Below are positions 16,337-25,082 of a stretch of DNA of 64,000 nucleotides, piece after piece. Within the stretch, counting starts at the first letter, position 1. The number at the start of each line of letters is the position of its first letter. The translations under genes were made by a program, and so were the position numbers. The DNA is from Actinomadura oligospora ATCC 43269 (GTDB lineage Bacteria > Actinomycetota > Actinomycetes > Streptosporangiales > Streptosporangiaceae): contig NZ_KI912410.1 in the NCBI RefSeq assembly GCF_000518265.1, positions 164,429 through 228,428 of the forward strand. The letters run 5' to 3'. The notes under the pieces were generated by a model. That model searched no databases. It was not told where the DNA came from and saw only the letters and a program-made list of their open reading frames with translations.

Positions 16337-17425
16337 TCAGCCCGCCGGGACGCGCGGGGTGAAGCCCATCGACTCGTAGAGGCCGCGGGCCCGGACGTTG
16401 TCCTCGGTGACGGCGAGGGACAGCACCTCGTGGCCCTGGTCGGCGAGGGCGTGCATGGACGCCGCGACCAGGCGGCGTCCGAGGCCGCGTCCGAGGTGGT
16501 CCGGCGAGGTGAACAGGTAGGCCAGCAGCGGGACGCCCTGCCACAGCGTGACCAGGGAGGCCGCCGCCGGACGGCCCTCGTCGTCCTCGGCGACGAAGGA
16601 CGCCGTCGGCACGAACGTGCCGTGCTCGCCCCCGAACGTCAGCTCGATCTCGCTGGTCGCGGCGGCGACGTCGGCGCCCGCGTCGTCCTGGTCGGGCGTC
16701 CCCCGGTAGGCGTGCCACATCAGGTCGCCGAGCGCGGGGACGTCCGACGGCGTCGGGTTCCGAAGGCCGTGGCCCTCCAGCGCGGGCAGGACGTCCAGCT
16801 GCGCGTCGAGGCGGAACCGCCGCGGCTCCGCCTTCGCCGGTGACGGGGACAGGGCGGCGAAGGCTCGGTCGATGAGCGCGGCACGGTCGGCCGCGCCGTC
16901 GGTCCGGAGCCATTCGCGGGTCGCGGCGTCGAGGGCGGCGCCCGCGGCGGCCGTGAGCAGGTCGGCGGTGAAGGCGTCGAGACCCGCGCCCGGACGTTCG
17001 CGCAGCGCGGCGGCGACCAGGGCGCGCAGCTCGTCGCGCTTCTGATGCAGGCGGGCGCGCAGCGGCGGTGTCGTCTCGATGAGGCGCATGGCGTCCAGAT
17101 CGCGCTGGGCGGTGTGGATGTGCGGCTCCCACTCGCCCAGGACGGCGCGCAGGCAGTCCCAGGCGTCCTCGTCGCCCGGACGCGCCCGGACCTCGTCCGC
17201 GATCTGTTCGGCGAGGTCCTCGACGTCCCCGAACAGGATGTCCTCCTTGGACGGGAAGTACCGGAAGAAGCTGCGCTTGGACAGCCCGGCGGCGGCGGCG
17301 ATGTCCTCGACCGTCGTCGCCTCGTAGCCGCGTTCCACGAACATCCCGAGTGCGAGATCGGCCAGTTCCCGCCGCACCGCACGCCGCGTCCGCTCCCGCA
17401 GCCCCATCGTCTCCGCTCCGCTCAT
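16337..17425 (-). CDS. TetR regulator fused to a GNAT acetyltransferase
   Basis: A 362-residue fusion. Residues about 8-205 form a complete TetR protein: the helix-turn-helix ATTVEDIAAAAGLSKRSFFR with YFPSKEDIL, then a helical domain ending in RAALIDRAFAAL. Residues about 215-360 form a GNAT domain with motif A LGRGLGRRLVAASM and a typical end NVRARGLYESMGF. There is no break in frame, and the linker (SPSPAKAEPRRFRLDA) is short. Start ATG 17425 has a TATCCT -10 box 6 nt upstream and no Shine-Dalgarno (leaderless type); ATG 17407, with GGAG 8 nt upstream, is an alternative. It is divergent from an SDR gene over a palindromic operator. Confidence 0.88.
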   Translation of the reverse strand: MSGAETMGLRERTRRAVRRELADLALGMFVERGYEATTVEDIAAAAGLSKRSFFRYFPSKEDILFGDVEDLAEQIADEVRARPGDEDAWDCLRAVLGEWEPHIHTAQRDLDAMRLIETTPPLRARLHQKRDELRALVAAALRERPGAGLDAFTADLLTAAAGAALDAATREWLRTDGAADRAALIDRAFAALSPSPAKAEPRRFRLDAQLDVLPALEGHGLRNPTPSDVPALGDLMWHAYRGTPDQDDAGADVAAATSEIELTFGGEHGTFVPTASFVAEDDEGRPAAASLVTLWQGVPLLAYLFTSPDHLGRGLGRRLVAASMHALADQGHEVLSLAVTEDNVRARGLYESMGFTPRVPAG

Positions 17426-17441
17426 GCACCAAGGATACTTT

Positions 17442-17479
17442 ATGTCACCATATGGCTAACATGACACTCGGTGACATGT
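17442..17479. promoter_or_regulatory. Operator between the TetR-GNAT and SDR genes
   Basis: ACATGACAC-TCG-GTGACATGT (17459-17479) is a dyad with one mismatch. A further copy of the outer half, ATGTCACC (17442-17449), is an exact inverse of GGTGACAT (17470-17477). The sites lie between the leaderless promoter of the TetR-GNAT gene and the SDR start. Confidence 0.65.
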
Positions 17480-17511
17480 ACGGCGTCCAGTGCCGCCCCA
17501 AGGAGGATGAC

Positions 17512-18384
17512 ATGCACGGAAAAACGGTCATGGTGACCGGCGGGACGGCGGGAATCGGCCGGGAGACCGCGCGCGGCCTGGCCCTTCTCGGCGCGCGGGT
17601 GATCATCGTCGGACGGAACCCGGACCGCGCGAAGGACGCGGCGGCGGCCCTCACCGCCGAGACGGGCGCCGAGGTCACATCCCTGACCGCCGACCTCGCC
17701 CGGCTGGACGGCCTGCGCGGCCTCGCCTCCCGCTTCGCCGACGAGCACGACAGGCTGGACGTCCTGGTCAACAACGCGGGAGGCATGAGCCCCGAACGGC
17801 GGCTCACCGGGGACGGCGTGGAGTTCACCTTCGCGGTCAACGTCCTCGCGCCGTACGCCCTCACCCGCCTGCTGCTGCCGCGGCTCCGGGCGGCGGACGC
17901 GGCGCGCGTCGTCAACCTGACCGGCGGCCTCCCGGACGGGACGATCGACCCCGCCAACCTCCAGGCCGAGAAGCGGTTCCTGGGCTGGACGTTCGCGCAC
18001 TACAACCAGGCCAAGACGGCGCTCATGGCGATGAGCCACCGGTTCGCCGCGCGCCTGGAACAGGAGGAGATCACCGTCAACGTCGCCTACCCGGGCCACG
18101 CCTACACGCCGGGGAACCGGGCGACGCCGGTGCGAGCCTTCCCGTACCTGTTCCGGCCGGTCGCGCCCCTGATCAGGCTCGTCGGCCCGCTCCTGCTGTC
18201 GGACCGCGCGAAGTCGGCGCGCTCCAGCCTCTACCTGGCCTCGAGCCCCGAGGTCCAGGGACGCACCGGCCTCTACGTCGACGCCAGGGCGCGTCCCGCG
18301 ACCTGGCCGGACGGCGCTCTGGACCCGCGGGCCCAGGACGCGGTCTGGGATCTCTGTGAACGCCTCACCGCCCTGACCGCCTGA
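17512..18384 (+). CDS. Short-chain dehydrogenase/reductase
   Basis: A 290-residue classical SDR. The cofactor loop is TGGTAGIGRE (residues about 8-17), the structural NNAGG follows near residue 87, and the catalytic pair is in HYNQAKTA (Y-x-x-x-K). The long C-terminal part (YPGHAYTPGN onward) resembles retinol-dehydrogenase/WW-oxidoreductase-like SDRs. ATG 17512 follows AAGGAGG (17500-17506), a near-ideal ribosome site. It is probably controlled by the divergent TetR-GNAT fusion. Substrate unknown. Confidence 0.92.
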   Translation: MHGKTVMVTGGTAGIGRETARGLALLGARVIIVGRNPDRAKDAAAALTAETGAEVTSLTADLARLDGLRGLASRFADEHDRLDVLVNNAGGMSPERRLTGDGVEFTFAVNVLAPYALTRLLLPRLRAADAARVVNLTGGLPDGTIDPANLQAEKRFLGWTFAHYNQAKTALMAMSHRFAARLEQEEITVNVAYPGHAYTPGNRATPVRAFPYLFRPVAPLIRLVGPLLLSDRAKSARSSLYLASSPEVQGRTGLYVDARARPATWPDGALDPRAQDAVWDLCERLTALTA

Positions 18385-18396
18385 CGGCCCCGCGCG

Positions 18397-18434
18397 CCCG
18401 GCACGTGGTGTGATCAGGGCGCCGACGTGCCGGG
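18397..18434. terminator. Bidirectional terminator between SDR and bacterioferritin genes
   Basis: CCCGGCACGT / ACGTGCCGGG (18397-18406 with 18425-18434) form a 10-bp stem that extends by further GCGC pairing. It lies between two convergent genes, so it could end both transcripts. Confidence 0.75.
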
Positions 18435-18456
18435 ACGCGCCACGGCGGCGTGGTGG

Positions 18457-18957
18457 TCAGCCGGAGCCGGTCTCCTCGGGCCCCTCGGTGAGACGCTGGA
18501 GGTAGTTCTGCTCGCCGAGCATCTCGACCAGGCCGAGCTCGGTCTCCAGGTAGTCGATGTGCTCTTCCTCGTCCTCGAGGATCTCCTCGAAGAGCCGCGC
18601 GGACGTGATGTCCCCGCGCGAGCGCATGAGCTCGATGCCCGGACGCAGCCGCGCGACGGCCTCCAGCTCGATCTGCAGGTCGGAGCGGAGCTGCTCGAGG
18701 ATCGTCTGCCCGATGCGGAGCGTGCCGATCTTCTGGTAGTTCGGCAGGCCCTCCAGGAAGAGGATCCGCTCGGTCAGCCGCTCGGCGTGCCGCATCTCGT
18801 CGAACGACTCGTCCCGGCTCTTCTTGGCCATCCGGTCGAAGCCCCAGTCCTGCTGCATCTTCGAATGCAGGAAGTACTGGTTGATCGCGGTCAGCTCCGC
18901 GGTGAGCTGCTCGTTGAGCAGCGCGATGATGTCCTTGTCGCCTTCCATGGGCGCCAT
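18457..18957 (-). CDS. bfr: Bacterioferritin
   Basis: A 166-residue iron-storage protein that assembles into a 24-subunit haem-binding cage, oxidises Fe(II) and stores it. Ferroxidase ligands are visible: Glu in LTAELTAINQYF (residue about 21), Glu/His in DEMRHAERL (about 54-57), Glu in QIELEAVARL, and Glu/His in DEEEHIDYLE. The Met in DEMRH is the haem ligand position. The ATG at 18957 gives MAPMEGDKD; a second ATG three codons on is possible. It lies 30 bases downstream of the bfd-like gene in the same direction and therefore shares its iron-responsive promoter. Confidence 0.96.
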   Translation of the reverse strand: MAPMEGDKDIIALLNEQLTAELTAINQYFLHSKMQQDWGFDRMAKKSRDESFDEMRHAERLTERILFLEGLPNYQKIGTLRIGQTILEQLRSDLQIELEAVARLRPGIELMRSRGDITSARLFEEILEDEEEHIDYLETELGLVEMLGEQNYLQRLTEGPEETGSG

Positions 18958-18987
18958 GGTTCCACGACGCTCCGTGATCGAACAGCC

Positions 18988-19461
18988 TCAGGCGGCGGTG
19001 TCGCGCAGCCAGCGCGAGCGCACCGGCGCGAGCACCCGCTCCGCCGGAACCAGCACCTCGGACGGCGCGGGCCCGGTCGCCCCGCACGCGGGCGCGTCCA
19101 CGGCGCGCGGCGGCTGAGCCGCGCCCTGCGTGATCGCGTTCACGACGCACGCGGACTGGGCGGCGGCGGAGGCGGCCTCGGCGTCCTGCCGCTCGGCCTC
19201 GGCCTCGGCGGGGACGCCGAGGGGCGGGACCGGGGCGTCGGCCGGGAGGACGGGCGGAAGGGGCCCGCCGGTGATGGCGTCGACCAGGTCGGTGGCCGTC
19301 TGGACCTCGCTGACCAGCGAGTACAGTCGGCGGGTGCAGGACCCGCAGCCGGGCTTCCAGCCGCAGGCGTCCTTGACCTCGCGGACTCCGCGGCAGCCGC
19401 CGTCGAGCATGCAGCCGCGCACGTCATCCTCGGTGACGGCGTTGCAGACGCAGACGTACAT
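18988..19461 (-). CDS. bfd: Bacterioferritin-associated ferredoxin with a long extra tail
   Basis: A 157-residue protein. The first 55 or so residues are a Bfd-type [2Fe-2S] domain with ligands C4, C6, C39 and C42 (M-Y-V-C-V-C, and G-C-G-S-C-T-R-R-L). It donates electrons to bacterioferritin to release stored iron. The remaining 100 residues are Ala/Pro-rich and probably disordered, with two more cysteines; standard Bfd has only about 64 residues. The gene directly precedes bfr. Two IdeR/DmdR-like iron boxes lie just upstream, so it should be switched by iron. Confidence 0.9.
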   Translation of the reverse strand: MYVCVCNAVTEDDVRGCMLDGGCRGVREVKDACGWKPGCGSCTRRLYSLVSEVQTATDLVDAITGGPLPPVLPADAPVPPLGVPAEAEAERQDAEAASAAAQSACVVNAITQGAAQPPRAVDAPACGATGPAPSEVLVPAERVLAPVRSRWLRDTAA

Positions 19462-19484
19462 GCGGGCGGGAGCCTCTCCGGGAG

Positions 19485-19523
19485 TCAGGTAAGGGCAGCC
19501 TCATTAAGGTAAGGCAAGCCTAA
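19485..19523 (-). promoter_or_regulatory. Tandem iron boxes (IdeR/DmdR/DtxR-type operators)
   Basis: TTAAGGTAAGGCAAGCCTAA (19504-19523) is very close to the 19-bp DtxR-family consensus TTAGGTTAGGCTAACCTAA. A weaker second copy, TCAGGTAAGGGCAGCCTCA, abuts it at 19485-19503. They lie 24-62 bases before the bfd start. Family knowledge: the Fe(II)-loaded regulator binds such sites, as pairs of dimers. Confidence 0.85.
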
Positions 19524-19743
19524 ATGTAGGCGACGGATGCCCGGTCTGGCCAGTCCCGTCCCGAACGGTGTGATCTAACCCTCAGCGGGAAAGGGTCCCT
19601 CCCAGCGACGGGAGGGGTGGCCGGTGGCGCACGGATGGCCCGGCGGGAACGGTCTCCAGAGGCCCGGCGAGGACGGTCCCGAGCGGGCACGCGAGGACGG
19701 TCGCCAGGGCCCCGGTGAAGAGGGCCGGAAGGGGAGCCCGGAC

Positions 19744-21915
19744 GTGCCGTCCGGGACGTACCGCCTCCAGTTCCACCCGCCGCGCTTCCGCTTCGCCGAG
19801 GCGGCGGCGCTCGCGCCCTACCTCAAGGACCTCGGCGTCTCCCACGTCTACCTGTCGCCGGTCCTCCAGGCCGCGCCCGGCTCCACGCACGGCTACGACG
19901 TCGCCGACCACGGCCGGATCTCCGCCGAACTCGGCGGCGAGGACGCGTTCGCCGGGATGGTCGGACGCTTCCGGTCCCAGGGCCTGCGGGTGCTGCTCGA
20001 CATCGTCCCGAACCACATGGCGTTCCATGGACCGGCCGTCGAGTCCGTCCTCGCGGACGGCCCGAAATCCCCGTACGCGCACTGGTTCGACGTGGACTGG
20101 GACGCGGGCGCCGGACGGCTCGTCCCACCCGGTCAGGGCGAACCCAACTACCGCCGCTTCTTCGACATCTCCGGCCTGATCGCCCTCCGCCAGGAGGATC
20201 CGGACGTGTTCGACGCCACGCACGCGCTGGTCGTCCGGCTCGTCCGGGACGGCCTGGTGGACGGCCTCCGCGTCGACCACCCCGACGGGCTCGCCGACCC
20301 CCGGGCCTACCTCCGCCGCCTCTCCGACCGCCTCGACGCCGACCGGGACGACCGCCGCTGGGTCCTCGTCGAGAAGATCACCGCGCCCGGCGAGGAGCTG
20401 CCCGCCGGATGGGTCTGCGCGGGCACCACCGGCTACGACGCGCTCGGCATGGTCGGCGGCCTGTTCCTGGATCCGGCCGGGGAAGCGCCCCTGACCGAGA
20501 TCCACGCGCGTTTCACCGGCGGATCGACGACCTTCGCGGAGGTCGAGCGGGAGTCCCGCCGGTACGCGGCCGAGATCACCCTGCGTCCGGAGATCGACCG
20601 GCTGCACCGCGTCCTGGTCCGGACGCGGCCCGCCGACGACCCGGACGCCCTGCGCGAGGCGCTCCTCGAACTGCTCGTGGCGATCAAGGTCTACCGCGCG
20701 TACGTCGTCCCCGGCGCAGGGCCGTCCGACCAGGCGCTCCGCGTGCTCGGCGAGGCGGAGAGGCGGTGCCGCGCGCCGCTCGTCCCGGTCGTCGTCCGCG
20801 AGGCCCTCTACGGCGACGCGGAGTTCGTCGTCCGGTTCCAGCAGGTCAGCGCGGCGCTGGCGGCGAAGGGCGGCGAGGACACCGCGTTCTACCGCTGGTC
20901 GCGCCTGTCCGCGCTGAACGAGGTCGGCGGTGACCCGGCGCGCGTCGCCGTCCCGCCCGCCGAGTTCCACGCGTTCTGCCGCCGCGTCGCCGCCGACCGG
21001 CCGCTGACCATGACGACCCTGTCCACGCACGACACCAAGCGCCAGGAGGACGTCCGGGCGCGGCTGGCCGTCCTCGCCGAGGTCCCGCACACCTGGGAGG
21101 CCACGGTCACGGCCTGGCGCGCGAAGACCCGCCACCCAACGGCCGCATGCCCACTGGAACCGGACCTCGAATACCTCCTGTGGCAGACGCTCGTCGGCGC
21201 CTGGCCGATCACCGAGGAGCGGGTGCGCGGTTTCCTGGTCAAGGCCATGCGCGAGGCCAAGACCGCCACGAACTGGATCACCCCGGACGAGGCGTACGAA
21301 CAGCGGGTTCTCGACCACCTCCACGCCCTCCTGAACTCCGGCCTCGCGGACGAGATCTCCCGTTTCGTCGCCCGCCTGGAGCCCCGGACCCGCGTGAACG
21401 TGCTGGGCCAGAAGATCGTCCAGCTGACCATGCCCGGCGTCCCCGACCTCTACCAGGGCTGTGAGCTGGCCGGACGCGCCCTGGTCGACCCCGACAACCG
21501 CCGTCCGGTCGACTACGGACGCCGCCGCGCCCGCCTCACACGCCTCGACAACAACGGCGTCCCCGGCGGTCTCGACGACGAGAAACTGCTGGTCACGTCC
21601 CGTGCGCTCCGCCTGCGCCGCGACCATCCGGCCTGGTTCGCCCCGCCCAGCCCGCACGAGCCGCTGACCGCCGTCGGCCCGGCCGCCGACCATGCCGTGG
21701 CCTTCCGCCGGGGACGCGCCGTGACCGTCGCCACCCGCCTGCCCGCCACCCTGGAACGCCGTGGCGGCTGGGCGTCCACGCTGCTGGACGCGGGCGGCGA
21801 CGGCCCCTGGCACGACGTCCTCACCGGCTACGTCCACCACGGCCCGCTGCTCGACCTGGCCGCCGTCCTGGACCGCCTGCCCGTCGCCCTTCTCGTCCCC
21901 GAGGGGCAGGCATGA
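19744..21915 (+). CDS. treY: Malto-oligosyltrehalose synthase
   Basis: Turns the reducing-end glucose pair of a maltodextrin into a trehalose unit (GH13 family, TreY-TreZ pathway). The 723-residue protein starts with the typical PSGTYRLQFHP and shows LLDIVPNHM, DGLRVDHPDGL (catalytic Asp), VEKITAPGE (catalytic Glu region) and TLSTHDTKR. Start chosen as GTG 19744 because GGAAGGGGAG (19727-19736) precedes it and homologues begin there. The frame extends to GTG 19624, but that part encodes only a repetitive Gly/Glu/Arg-rich stretch. The stop overlaps the ATG of treZ (ATGA). Confidence 0.95.
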   Translation: MPSGTYRLQFHPPRFRFAEAAALAPYLKDLGVSHVYLSPVLQAAPGSTHGYDVADHGRISAELGGEDAFAGMVGRFRSQGLRVLLDIVPNHMAFHGPAVESVLADGPKSPYAHWFDVDWDAGAGRLVPPGQGEPNYRRFFDISGLIALRQEDPDVFDATHALVVRLVRDGLVDGLRVDHPDGLADPRAYLRRLSDRLDADRDDRRWVLVEKITAPGEELPAGWVCAGTTGYDALGMVGGLFLDPAGEAPLTEIHARFTGGSTTFAEVERESRRYAAEITLRPEIDRLHRVLVRTRPADDPDALREALLELLVAIKVYRAYVVPGAGPSDQALRVLGEAERRCRAPLVPVVVREALYGDAEFVVRFQQVSAALAAKGGEDTAFYRWSRLSALNEVGGDPARVAVPPAEFHAFCRRVAADRPLTMTTLSTHDTKRQEDVRARLAVLAEVPHTWEATVTAWRAKTRHPTAACPLEPDLEYLLWQTLVGAWPITEERVRGFLVKAMREAKTATNWITPDEAYEQRVLDHLHALLNSGLADEISRFVARLEPRTRVNVLGQKIVQLTMPGVPDLYQGCELAGRALVDPDNRRPVDYGRRRARLTRLDNNGVPGGLDDEKLLVTSRALRLRRDHPAWFAPPSPHEPLTAVGPAADHAVAFRRGRAVTVATRLPATLERRGGWASTLLDAGGDGPWHDVLTGYVHHGPLLDLAAVLDRLPVALLVPEGQA

Positions 21916-23669
21916 CGCGTTTCTCCGTGTGGTCCCCGTCCGCCCGAAAGGTCTCCGTCGCCGTCCTGGCGCCGGGTTTCCCGCAGGTCGTCCCCATGAC
22001 CCCCGCGGCGGACGGCTGGTGGACGGCGGACGTCCCCCACGCCGTCCACGGCACCGACTACGGCTTCCTCCTGGACGAGCGCGACGACGTCCTCCCCGAC
22101 CCGCGCTCCGCCTGGCAGCCGCGCGGCGTCCACGCCCCCGGCCGCGTTTACGACCACACCCGTTTCCGCTGGTCGGACGGCACATGGCGAGGCCGTCCCC
22201 TCGCCGGATCGGTGCTCTACGAACTCCACGTCGGCACGTTCACGCCCGAGGGCACCCTCGACGCCGCCGCCGCGCGCCTCGACCACCTCGTCCACCTGGG
22301 CGTGGACGTCGTGGAGCTGATGCCCGTCGCCGCGTTCTCCGGCGACCGCGGCTGGGGCTACGACGGCGTGTGCCTGTGGGCCGTCCACGAGCCCTACGGA
22401 GGCCCGGACGCACTGAAACGCTTCGTCGACACCGCGCACGCACGAGGACTCGCCGTCGTCCTGGACGTCGTCTACAACCACCTCGGACCGTCCGGGAACC
22501 ACCTCAGGGAATTCGGCCCGTACTTCACCGACGCGTCCACCACCCCCTGGGGCGACGCGGTCAATTTCGACCAGCCGGGCTCGGACGGCGTACGCGCGTT
22601 CGTGGTCGAGAACGCCCTCATGTGGCTCCGCGACTTCCACCTGGACGGCCTGCGCCTGGACGCCGTCCACGCCATCCGCGACCAGCGGGCCGTCCACATC
22701 CTGGAGGAGCTGTCGGCCGCCGTGGACGCCCTGGCCGCCCGCCTCGGTCGCGGGCCGTTCCTGGTCGGCGAGTCCGACCTGAACGACCCGCGGTCGATCA
22801 CCCCGCGCGAGGCGGGCGGCCACGGGCTCACCGCCCAGTGGGACGACGACGTGCACCACGCCCTGCATGCGCTCCTCACCGGCGAACGCCAGGCGTACTA
22901 CGCCGACTTCGGATCCACCCGCACCCTCGCCAAGGCCCTGACCTGCGCGTTCGTCCACGACGGCTGCTACTCGGCGCACCGTGGCCGCCGCCACGGCCGT
23001 CCGGTCGACCGGGCCCGCACCCCGGCCCACCGCTTCGTCGTCTCGCTCCAGAACCACGACCAGATCGGCAACCGCGCCACCGGCGACCGCCTCTCGGACC
23101 GAGAGGGACGCGGGCTCTCACTCGAACACCTCAAGATCGGCGCGGCGCTGCTGCTCCTCGGGCCGTTCACGCCGATGCTGTTCATGGGCGAGGAGTGGGG
23201 CGCGTCCACACCGTGGCGCTACTTCACCGACCACCGCGAACCGGACCTCGCCCGCGCCGTCACCGAGGGCCGCCGCCGCGAGTTCGCCGCCCACGGCTGG
23301 GACGGCGAGGTTCCCGATCCACAGGCTGTGGAAACTTTTCTGCGCTCCGTCCTCGACTGGACGGAACCGGACACCGGACACCATCGCGACCTGCTGGACT
23401 GGTACCGCGCGCTGATCGCCCTCCGCCGCGCGCACCCCGAGTTCACCGACCCGGACCTGACCCGCGTCCACGTCGAGACGGGCGACACCTGGCTGATCAT
23501 GCGCAGGGGACGTTTCCGGGTGGCCGCCAACCTGGGCGACGGCACCCTCGACCTCGGCCCCGCCGAACTCCTGCTCGCGTCCGGGAAGGAGGTCGACGAT
23601 CGAACGGTCAGCGTGCGGGGGACCGGGGTCGCGGTGGTGGCCGGCGGTGGCGTTCGAGAGCCGAGGTGA
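21912..23669 (+). CDS. treZ: Malto-oligosyltrehalose trehalohydrolase
   Basis: Cuts trehalose from the end of malto-oligosyltrehalose made by TreY. The 585-residue GH13 protein has an N-terminal beta domain (RFSVWSPSARKVSVAV), then the barrel motifs VDVVELMPVAAFSGDRGWGY, LDVVYNHLGPSGN, DGLRLDAVHAI (catalytic Asp), LVGESDLNDPR (catalytic Glu) and VVSLQNHDQIGNR, and a short C-terminal domain. It is translationally coupled to treY. The last 62 bases overlap the convergent membrane-protein gene. A treX debranching gene is not in the window. Confidence 0.96.
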   Translation: MTRFSVWSPSARKVSVAVLAPGFPQVVPMTPAADGWWTADVPHAVHGTDYGFLLDERDDVLPDPRSAWQPRGVHAPGRVYDHTRFRWSDGTWRGRPLAGSVLYELHVGTFTPEGTLDAAAARLDHLVHLGVDVVELMPVAAFSGDRGWGYDGVCLWAVHEPYGGPDALKRFVDTAHARGLAVVLDVVYNHLGPSGNHLREFGPYFTDASTTPWGDAVNFDQPGSDGVRAFVVENALMWLRDFHLDGLRLDAVHAIRDQRAVHILEELSAAVDALAARLGRGPFLVGESDLNDPRSITPREAGGHGLTAQWDDDVHHALHALLTGERQAYYADFGSTRTLAKALTCAFVHDGCYSAHRGRRHGRPVDRARTPAHRFVVSLQNHDQIGNRATGDRLSDREGRGLSLEHLKIGAALLLLGPFTPMLFMGEEWGASTPWRYFTDHREPDLARAVTEGRRREFAAHGWDGEVPDPQAVETFLRSVLDWTEPDTGHHRDLLDWYRALIALRRAHPEFTDPDLTRVHVETGDTWLIMRRGRFRVAANLGDGTLDLGPAELLLASGKEVDDRTVSVRGTGVAVVAGGGVREPR

Positions 23670-24063
23670 CGGGCGGACCGCCGCGGCGGCGATGGCGCTC
23701 CGACCAGAGCGTCCAGACGGCCAGGGCCGACAGCAGCCCGCTGAGGACGAGCAGCAGGTGCGTCCAGCGCCCCCAGCCGCCGATGCCGCCCTCCACCAGA
23801 GGTATGCCCCAGGTCATGGCATAGGTGACTCCGAGCACATTGGCGACACCTTCGGCAAGCGCGTACCACCACACTCGACTTCGGGTATCCGCAAGGAATC
23901 CGGCGGACCCTCCGAGTGACATCAGCATGGCAAGGATCAGACAAACGCCAACATAAGGCGCATGCTCGAAACCATCGGGCACCAGCAGAAACTGGACGGC
24001 GCCGAGCAGCACGAAAAGCATCGCGCCCACCGGCCGCGCCACGGCCGGGTCGAGGGGCGGCAC
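23608..24063 (-). CDS. Small integral membrane protein
   Basis: A 151-residue protein with about four hydrophobic helices (around residues 10-28, 36-56, 63-85 and 98-118) and a basic, Pro/Arg-rich C-terminal tail that should lie in the cytoplasm. No catalytic motif is seen. The 3' end overlaps treZ by 62 bases on the other strand. Not recognised; possibly a DoxX- or DUF4383-like small membrane protein, but that is a guess. Confidence 0.7.
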   Translation of the reverse strand: MPPLDPAVARPVGAMLFVLLGAVQFLLVPDGFEHAPYVGVCLILAMLMSLGGSAGFLADTRSRVWWYALAEGVANVLGVTYAMTWGIPLVEGGIGGWGRWTHLLLVLSGLLSALAVWTLWSERHRRRGGPPVTSALERHRRPPPRPRSPAR

Positions 24064-24174
24064 GTGCGTATACCTCCGGAGACAAGAAGAATGTGTGCAT
24101 TCGAGGATGTACTACGAGTGGCAAACCGCAGGTCAAGAGCGCGGCGGTAGCCAGGAAACGTTCATGAATGGCCA

Positions 24175-24180
24175 TACGAT
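24175..24180 (+). promoter_or_regulatory. -10 box of a leaderless promoter for the response regulator
   Basis: TACGAT (TANNNT type) ends 6 nt before the ATG at 24187, and no Shine-Dalgarno is present. A palindromic TTCATGAA (24161-24168) and a repeated GTTCATGA at the start may be operator elements. Confidence 0.6.
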
Positions 24181-24186
24181 CGGTTC

Positions 24187-24858
24187 ATGACCTCAGTACT
24201 GCTCGCCGAGGACGACACGTCCATCTCCGAGCCTCTCGCCCGCGCGCTGCGGCGCGAGGGGTACACCGTCGAAGTCAGCCCGGACGGCCCACAGGCCCTG
24301 GAGCGGGCCCTCGGCGGAGGCGTCGACCTGATCGTGCTGGACCTCGGCCTGCCCGAGCTGGACGGTCTGGAGGTCGCCCGCCGGGTCCGCGCGGAGGGCC
24401 ACGGAGTACCGATCCTGATCCTGACCGCCCGGGCCGACGAGGTGGACACCGTCGTCGGCCTGGACGCCGGGGCCGACGACTACGTGACCAAGCCCTTCCG
24501 GCTCGCCGAGCTGCTCGCCCGGGTCCGGGCGCTGCTGCGCCGCGGCAGCACCGAGACGCCCATCGTCCAGGGCGTCCGGATCGACGCCGAGTCCCGCCGC
24601 GCCTGGATGGGCGACCAGGAGCTCCAGCTCACCACCAAGGAGTTCGACCTGCTCCGCGTCCTGGTGCGGGACGCCGGGAAGGTCGTCACCCGCGAACAGA
24701 TCATGCGCGAGGTGTGGGACACCAACTGGTGGGGTTCCACGAAGACCCTCGACATGCACATCTCCTGGCTACGCCGCAAACTCGGCGACGACGCCGGCAG
24801 CCCCCGCTACATCACCACCGTGCGGGGCGTCGGCTTCCGGTTCGAACGCGGCGACTGA
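24187..24858 (+). CDS. OmpR-family response regulator
   Basis: A 223-residue two-component regulator. The receiver domain (residues 1-115) has acidic pair E8-D9-D10, phosphoryl-acceptor Asp in LIVLDLGLPELDG, the conserved Thr in ILTARAD and Lys in TKPFRLAELLARV. The winged-helix OmpR DNA-binding domain (about 130-222) ends in YITTVRGVGFRFE. Translation appears leaderless (see the -10 entry). The sensor kinase gene follows after an unusually long gap of 762 bases. Signal unknown. Confidence 0.95.
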   Translation: MTSVLLAEDDTSISEPLARALRREGYTVEVSPDGPQALERALGGGVDLIVLDLGLPELDGLEVARRVRAEGHGVPILILTARADEVDTVVGLDAGADDYVTKPFRLAELLARVRALLRRGSTETPIVQGVRIDAESRRAWMGDQELQLTTKEFDLLRVLVRDAGKVVTREQIMREVWDTNWWGSTKTLDMHISWLRRKLGDDAGSPRYITTVRGVGFRFERGD

Positions 24859-25043
24859 CCGGCCCGCCGATCGGCGCGCGCACCGCGGGCCGATCGGCGG
24901 CCGACTCGCCCCGCACGCCCCAGAACACCGACCACGCTCAGAGCGCCGCCCACGTTCGGAACGCCGTCCAGGCCCAGAACACCGAGCGCCGCGCACACGC
25001 CGGGCGGGACACGCGTCCATCGTGATCCGCACACGGCGAACCG

Positions 25044-25082
25044 GCCACCTCCGACCGCGCCACCTCCGACCGCGCCACCTCC
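25044..25082. repeat. 15-bp tandem repeat, 2.6 copies
   Basis: The unit GCCACCTCCGACCGC occurs at 25044-25058 and 25059-25073, with a partial third copy to 25082. Perfect copies indicate recent slippage. Confidence 0.85.

Noticed and set aside
19624..19743. N-terminal extension of TreY from GTG 19624
   Set aside because: Encodes only repetitive Gly/Glu/Arg sequence; homologues begin at PSGTYRLQF, and a strong ribosome site precedes GTG 19744.
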